Below, piece by piece: positions 60,240 to 64,000 of a stretch of DNA of 64,000 nucleotides. Source of the DNA: Galbibacter sp. BG1. Its GTDB lineage: Bacteria > Bacteroidota > Bacteroidia > Flavobacteriales > Flavobacteriaceae. A program made the translations under genes and the position numbers. How positions within the stretch are numbered: the first letter of the stretch is position 1; each line of letters starts with the position of its first letter. The stretch covers positions 1,054,501 to 1,118,500 of the forward strand of contig NZ_CP058364.1 in assembly GCF_013391805.1 (NCBI RefSeq). The letters are read 5' to 3'. Below the pieces are notes generated by a model, which saw only the letters and a program-made list of their open reading frames with translations, did no database searches and was not told the DNA's origin.

Positions 60240-60914
60240 TTACTTTTTGTATTCGTTTTTCAAAATTTCAATATCGTTTAAAAGCTTTTCAATATCCTCC
60301 TCTTTTGTACCGTCGTAAAAGCCGCGTATTTGTTTCTTTTTATCTACCAATACAAAATTTTCAGTATGGATCATATCAAATGGGCCGCCGTCTCCCACAG
60401 TTTTTACGGCCAGATAACTTTTACGCGCCAAGTTGTAAATTTGTTTCTTGTCTCCCGTAACCATGTTCCACTTAGCGTCGATCACGCCCTTTTCTTCCGC
60501 ATAAGCCTTTAATCTCGGCACCGAATCTATTTCTGGGGTTACAGAATGTGAAAGTAGCATTACCTCTGGATCGTTTTTTATATGCTGTTGTATTTCCACC
60601 ATGTTATCCGTCATCTTTGGGCAAATGGTCAAGCAGGTGGTAAAGAAAAAATCTGCCACATAAATTTTATCCTTATAATTGGCTTCTGTAACCGTATCTC
60701 CATTTTGATTGATAAGCTTGAAAGGAGCAATGGTATGGTATTTTCTAATATACTGAATACTGGTGTCCACCAACTCGGCATTTACCATAGAAGGCTCGTA
60801 AACCTTAAGCCTTTCTTTAGGTTTTAACGCTTGGTATATTAAACTGATGATGATTACCGAAAGAACAAAAAGCGTAATAAAAAGGTATTTAAACTTGCTA
60901 AAAAACTGAAGCAT
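60240..60914 (-). CDS. SCO family protein (thioredoxin-like copper chaperone)
   Basis: 224 aa. An N-terminal TM anchor (about 10-30) is followed by a periplasmic thioredoxin-like domain. CLTICPK supplies the CxxxC copper-binding pair and HTENFVLVD the conserved His. SCO proteins deliver copper to the CuA site of cytochrome oxidase. It is convergent with the lipocalin gene. Confidence 0.93.
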   Translation of the reverse strand: MLQFFSKFKYLFITLFVLSVIIISLIYQALKPKERLKVYEPSMVNAELVDTSIQYIRKYHTIAPFKLINQNGDTVTEANYKDKIYVADFFFTTCLTICPKMTDNMVEIQQHIKNDPEVMLLSHSVTPEIDSVPRLKAYAEEKGVIDAKWNMVTGDKKQIYNLARKSYLAVKTVGDGGPFDMIHTENFVLVDKKKQIRGFYDGTKEEDIEKLLNDIEILKNEYKK

Positions 60915-61016
60915 CTTCCCACTTATTTTTGTGACTGCAAAAATACAATATTCCTTAGCAATTGGACTCTTTTTGTCATAAATCCGTCATAAAAACAACG
61001 CCTTAGTTTATTTTGA

Positions 61017-61048
61017 TTGTGGTAAATAGATGGAAAACCTTACTTTTG
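61017..61048 (+). promoter_or_regulatory. promoter of rseP, TTG-N21-TACTTTTG
   Basis: TTG at 61017-61019 and TACTTTTG at 61041-61048, spacing 21 nt. The box lies inside the longest reading frame (ATG 61030), which favours the ATG at 61075 as the real start. Confidence 0.5.
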
Positions 61049-61074
61049 TGCGATTTGAAAATGAAACCTATTTT

Positions 61075-62400
61075 ATGAGTCCGATTTTAGTTAAGGCAAT
61101 ACAACTTTTTTTAAGTTTATCTATACTTATTATTTTACACGAACTGGGGCATTTTATCCCAGCAAAACTCTTTAAAACCCGTGTTGAAAAATTCTTCTTG
61201 TTTTTCGATGTCAAGTTCGCGCTTTTCAAAAAGAAAATTGGGGAAACTGTTTATGGAATTGGTTGGCTTCCGTTGGGGGGATATGTAAAAATATCTGGGA
61301 TGATCGACGAAAGCATGGATAAGGAACAGATGGCACAACCACCTCAACCTTGGGAGTTTCGCTCTAAGCCAGCTTGGCAACGTTTAATTATAATGATTGG
61401 TGGAGTTACCGTAAACCTATTGCTCGGCTTTATAATTTACGCCATGGTATTACTTGTATGGGGAAAAGAAGAAATCTCGCAAGATGCCTTTCCAAATGGA
61501 TTTGCGGTGGCAGAACAGTTAAAACAATACGGTTTTCAAGATGGGGATAAAATATTAAAACTGGATAATGAAAAACCCGATAATATTTTAAACGTAAGTC
61601 GCCAACTGGTAGTAAGGGGTGCAAATACGGTAGAAGTTAAGCATGCCAATGGCAAAAAGGAAGTATTGAGTTTGCCCGATTCTTTAGGCACATATCTATA
61701 TACACAAGGTGCCCTCTACCCATTAACACCAAGAATTGCTCCGGTATTAGATAGTATTATTCCAGATGGCCCAGCCGACAGAGCAGGTTTACGTGCCGAA
61801 GATAGAATTGTATCTGTAAACGGCAAGGCAATTACTTTTTGGGACGAATTGACACACAAAATCAAAAACAGTAATGGCGAACCGCTACGCTTAGTTGTGG
61901 AACGCAACAAACTTACAGATACCATTTCTGTAAAACCCAGTGAAGATAACACCATTGGGATCGCACCAAAATCGCCAATTAAAAGAGAGGATATTACTAA
62001 AAAATCATATTCCCTAGCGGAAGCTATTCCAGCTGGTGTTAAATTTGGTTACTGGCAGTTGAGAGACTATGTAAGCTCTATGAAATTTCTTTTTACCAAA
62101 AAAGGAGCAACAGAAGTAGGCGGATTTGGAACCATTGCAAAGCTATTTCCCGATACTTGGGACTGGCAAGGTTTCTGGATGTCTACGGCCTTTATATCTA
62201 TTATTCTGGCATTTATGAATATTTTGCCCATTCCTGCTTTGGATGGCGGACACGTAATGTTTCTTTTATATGAAATGATCACCGGAAGGAAGCCAAGTGA
62301 AAAATTCTTAGAATATGCACAAATGGTTGGGTTCTTTCTATTAATTGCCTTACTTTTGTACGCCAACGGGAACGATCTTTACAAAGCGATTTTCAAGTAA
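61075..62400 (+). CDS. rseP: RIP metalloprotease RseP (site-2 protease)
   Basis: 441 aa integral-membrane zinc protease. HELGH at residues 22-26 gives the zinc ligands in TM1. A PDZ domain lies in the middle (IIPDGPADRAGLRAEDRIVSVNGKAI), and the LDG motif NILPIPALDGGHV supplies the third ligand in the C-terminal TM region. It cleaves membrane-embedded anti-sigma factors and signal-peptide remnants. An alternative ATG at 61030 would add 15 residues but overlaps the promoter. Confidence 0.94.
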   Translation: MSPILVKAIQLFLSLSILIILHELGHFIPAKLFKTRVEKFFLFFDVKFALFKKKIGETVYGIGWLPLGGYVKISGMIDESMDKEQMAQPPQPWEFRSKPAWQRLIIMIGGVTVNLLLGFIIYAMVLLVWGKEEISQDAFPNGFAVAEQLKQYGFQDGDKILKLDNEKPDNILNVSRQLVVRGANTVEVKHANGKKEVLSLPDSLGTYLYTQGALYPLTPRIAPVLDSIIPDGPADRAGLRAEDRIVSVNGKAITFWDELTHKIKNSNGEPLRLVVERNKLTDTISVKPSEDNTIGIAPKSPIKREDITKKSYSLAEAIPAGVKFGYWQLRDYVSSMKFLFTKKGATEVGGFGTIAKLFPDTWDWQGFWMSTAFISIILAFMNILPIPALDGGHVMFLLYEMITGRKPSEKFLEYAQMVGFFLLIALLLYANGNDLYKAIFK

Positions 62401-62511
62401 ATTAACTAGTGTGAGCGTTTTACATGAGTTAAAAAACCCGATTTCAGCTTGAACGAATAAGCGCATTTAAAATCGCTTTCAACAGGTAAAACAAAAAAAA
62501 TAATTTTTTGT

Positions 62512-62541
62512 TTGGAGTAAAGAAAAAAACATATATATTTG
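62512..62541 (+). promoter_or_regulatory. promoter of tRNA-Asn, TTG-N19-TATATTTG
   Basis: TTG at 62512-62514, 19-nt spacer, TATATTTG at 62534-62541, an ideal match, 76 nt upstream of the mature tRNA 5' end. The rest of the 62401-62617 gap shows nothing else clear. Confidence 0.75.
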
Positions 62542-62617
62542 CATCCGCAAAAAAGGAATAAAACACTTCAGAAAAGGCCAAAAATAAGGTAACGAAGAAG
62601 TTTAGATAAAAGTAAAT

Positions 62618-62691
62618 TCCTCCTTAGCTCAGTTGGTTAGAGCATCTGACTGTTAATCAGAGGGTCCTTGGTTCGAGCCCAAGAGGGGGAG
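62618..62691 (+). tRNA. tRNA-Asn (anticodon GTT)
   Basis: Acceptor TCCTCCT (62618-62624) pairs with AGGGGGA (62684-62690) with one G-T. The D arm is AGCTCAGTTGGTTAGAGC, the anticodon loop CTGTTAA, and the T arm contains GGTTCGAGCC. It is 74 nt including discriminator G; CCA is not encoded. Confidence 0.97.
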
Positions 62692-62702
62692 CTTAATAAC
62701 AG

Positions 62703-62733
62703 AAAGCCATTCAAGAAATTGAGTGGCTTTTTT
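62703..62733 (+). terminator. intrinsic terminator after tRNA-Asn
   Basis: AAAGCCATTC (62703-62712) pairs with GAGTGGCTTT (62721-62730), one G-T, followed by more T. It closes the tRNA transcript. Confidence 0.7.
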
Positions 62734-62741
62734 GGTTTTCA

Positions 62742-62762
62742 TGGGTACAACATAGGTACAAC
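62742..62762. repeat. GGTACAAC direct repeat beside the tRNA (possible integrase-arm site)
   Basis: GGTACAAC occurs twice 11 bp apart (GGTACAACATAGGTACAAC), about 55 bp past the tRNA 3' end, where an attachment site or arm-type integrase site would be expected. The other junction is outside the window. Confidence 0.35.
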
Positions 62763-62814
62763 AATAAGTGCTTTTCTATTTATTTCTTATCTTGATGCAT
62801 GCATAACCACCCAA

Positions 62815-63489
62815 ATGGATAGAACAATCAAAAAATTAGCCGTATTATGGTGTAAGTTGGATGACGCCATCGATCACTTTTTTAAGCGTAGCACTTTAAG
62901 CAGTAATAGCGCGCGCCTTTATTTTCTAATAATTATCATCGCAGTTTATGGTTTGGTCATCACGCTGTTCAGCTCCTACAGTTCCTTTGAGCAAAAACTT
63001 CTATTCTTCTTTGGATATCTTTTGACCGGGATTTTATTGATTATACTATTTGCGGCCTATTATGAAAAAAAGAGGATCAAAAACAGTAGGCTTTATCCAT
63101 TTTATTACGTCCCTTTCAAATGGGAAACGGTCAATTACGAACTTCTTAAATTCAACGAGGATGAACGTATCGATTTTAATTTGCTGTTGAACCGCCGCCA
63201 TGTACAGAACAAAATCAATTTCCGCGAAAACAACAAAAGCAAGGAAGGTGCCAACCACCGCATGTTGTTCTCAATGTTCCATGTACTTATCCAGGATGGT
63301 ATAGAACACTTTACGGATGTACAGAAGAAAATTTTTTTTGAAATGCTCAGGGACTCCTTTCTAATGAACCGCAAACCCATCAATTACGATACCCTGAAAT
63401 CCAGTTTTTCCAATTGGAAGTATGATCTCGACACCGAAAAGGGCGTGGCTTACCACCAATATTGGAAAAATGTCTTCTCCCTTCCATAA
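62815..63489 (+). CDS. membrane protein of an integrated element, unknown function
   Basis: 224 aa from the ATG at 62815. The upstream in-frame part overlaps the tRNA and is not coding. Two TM helices (about residues 35-58 and 65-88) are followed by a charged cytoplasmic domain of about 130 aa ending in HVLIQDGIEHFTDVQKKIF and LMNRKPINYDTLKSSFSNWKY. The C-terminal part vaguely recalls RteC-like regulators of Bacteroidetes conjugative elements, but I cannot assign a family. Its position between a tRNA and an excisionase-like gene suggests island cargo. Confidence 0.6.
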   Translation: MDRTIKKLAVLWCKLDDAIDHFFKRSTLSSNSARLYFLIIIIAVYGLVITLFSSYSSFEQKLLFFFGYLLTGILLIILFAAYYEKKRIKNSRLYPFYYVPFKWETVNYELLKFNEDERIDFNLLLNRRHVQNKINFRENNKSKEGANHRMLFSMFHVLIQDGIEHFTDVQKKIFFEMLRDSFLMNRKPINYDTLKSSFSNWKYDLDTEKGVAYHQYWKNVFSLP

Positions 63490-63525
63490 TTATTGGATAA
63501 TTAAAGCATAACCGCGTTTATGCTA

Positions 63526-63557
63526 TTGATTTGACCGTATCTGCTTTCATATATTTG
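63526..63557 (+). promoter_or_regulatory. promoter of the excisionase-like gene, TTG-N21-TATATTTG
   Basis: TATATTTG at 63550-63557 with TTG at 63526-63528; a second TTG at 63531 has 16-nt spacing. It shows the island uses host-type promoters. Confidence 0.55.
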
Positions 63558-63615
63558 CCCTGTCCACTAAACGTAGAAGGCCTTTTACTCATCATTAACC
63601 AAAAACTTTAAAACA

Positions 63616-63909
63616 ATGAATGAGCAAGAGAACGTTGTGGGCTTATTGGAGGATATTAAAGCATTGCTGTCCCAGAACAAAAAGGTTTTAAATGTAGAAG
63701 ACCTTGCCCAATACACAGGGCTTTCCAAAAGCAAAATCTATAAACTGACCCATTTGCGATTGATCCCTATGGGCAACAACAAACACATCCGCCAAAAATT
63801 CTTCGATAAGGATGCCATTGATGCTTGGCTTTTAGGAGAACCCAAACTGTCAGATGCCTACCTGGAACATGAATTCAATAGGAAGCTCCTGAAAAACGGA
63901 AAATCCTAA
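63616..63909 (+). CDS. helix-turn-helix, excisionase-family DNA-binding protein
   Basis: 97 aa. A MerR/excisionase-type HTH is clear: LNVEDLAQYTGLSKSKIYKLTHLRLIPMG at about residues 25-53, then IRQKFFDKDAIDAWLL. In Bacteroidetes such proteins commonly lie near the ends of integrative conjugative elements and take part in excision or early regulation. It is 126 bp from the previous gene and has its own promoter. Confidence 0.85.
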   Translation: MNEQENVVGLLEDIKALLSQNKKVLNVEDLAQYTGLSKSKIYKLTHLRLIPMGNNKHIRQKFFDKDAIDAWLLGEPKLSDAYLEHEFNRKLLKNGKS

Positions 63910-63935
63910 ACACCATCCACTTTAAATATTATTAT

Positions 63936-64000
63936 ATGAAAAAGATACCGTACAGACGCATCGGTACCACGTATTGGAAAGATATCGAGAGACCCCTTAT
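63936..64000 (+). CDS. 5' end of a gene, truncated by window edge
   Basis: ATG at 63936 opens a frame to the edge beginning MKKIPYRRIGTTYWKDIERP, 26 bp after the excisionase-like gene. In similar elements the next gene is often a primase/helicase or DUF3987-type protein, but too little is visible to say. Confidence 0.5.
   Translation, partial: MKKIPYRRIGTTYWKDIERPL

Noticed and set aside
62668-62814. Upstream extension of the island membrane protein
   Set aside because: The extension begins inside tRNA-Asn and crosses its terminator; the ATG at 62815 is the first sensible start.

Overview
The window reads as chromosome of a Bacteroidetes bacterium, most likely a marine member of the Flavobacteriaceae. 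The reasons are the AT-rich intergenic DNA, the Bacteroidetes promoter signature (TTG, about 19 nt, TAnnTTTG) in front of many genes, A-rich leaders in place of Shine-Dalgarno sites, tRNA genes without an encoded CCA, and lineage-typical genes (DUF5686 barrel, IPExxxVDY protein, long PurF, ExbB/ExbD cluster, DUF1080 proteins). I cannot name the genus from sequence alone. No rRNA, intact IS element, prophage or CRISPR array is visible.

Layout. 1-8.1 kb (+): 3' part of a DUF5686 outer-membrane protein, an MMPL/RND exporter, asnS, rpoN and a small membrane protein. 8.1-14.5 kb (-): OM barrel, two ExbD, a 4-TM protein, ExbB, tRNA-Ser(GGA), asparaginase, acyltransferase, TatD. 14.8-20.4 kb: retropepsin-like protease, a 40-aa membrane ORF, sucB-sucA and a small barrel. 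20.5-32.2 kb: a carbohydrate cluster with a Tat-type GMC dehydrogenase pair, two TIM-barrel isomerases, an MFS permease, two Gfo/Idh/MocA oxidoreductases, two DUF1080 lipoproteins and a sulfatase. 32.4-36.7 kb (-): pyk, IPExxxVDY, rnc, fabF, acpP. 36.9-41.4 kb (+): purN, rnhA, START-domain protein, PfkB kinase, purF. 41.4-44.5 kb: a tandem 86-bp repeat pair, a secreted Gfo/Idh/MocA protein and a PA0069-type radical SAM protein. 44.6-51.3 kb (-): RND efflux operon led by its TetR regulator. 51.4-55.3 kb: polyprenyl synthase, an unknown secreted protein, and a DtxR/MntR regulator with a ZIP transporter. 55.3-55.8 kb: an unusual 43-bp-period repeat array. 55.8-62.4 kb: NTF2-like protein, DUF6155-like protein, FeoA/FeoB with a Cys-rich small protein, lipocalin, SCO protein and RseP. 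62.6-64 kb: tRNA-Asn followed by what looks like the edge of an integrated element.

How the parts fit. The 20.5-32.2 kb cluster forms a coherent oxidative sugar route. A Tat-exported GMC dehydrogenase would make 3-keto glycosides, DUF1080 lipoproteins would cleave them, the MFS protein would import the product, and Gfo/Idh and isomerase enzymes would reduce or rearrange the keto sugar. Metal homeostasis is concentrated at 53.7-59.4 kb (MntR-ZIP, FeoAB). Two regulators, TetR at 51.3 kb and MntR at 53.8 kb, have clear palindromic operators beside near-perfect promoters.

The strongest candidates for something undescribed are non-coding: the array of about nine in-phase 43-bp dyad units at 55.34-55.73 kb; the two identical 86-bp terminator-ended units at 41.5 and 41.7 kb, which look like twin small RNAs; and an orphan minus-strand terminator at 4.13 kb that implies an unannotated transcript.
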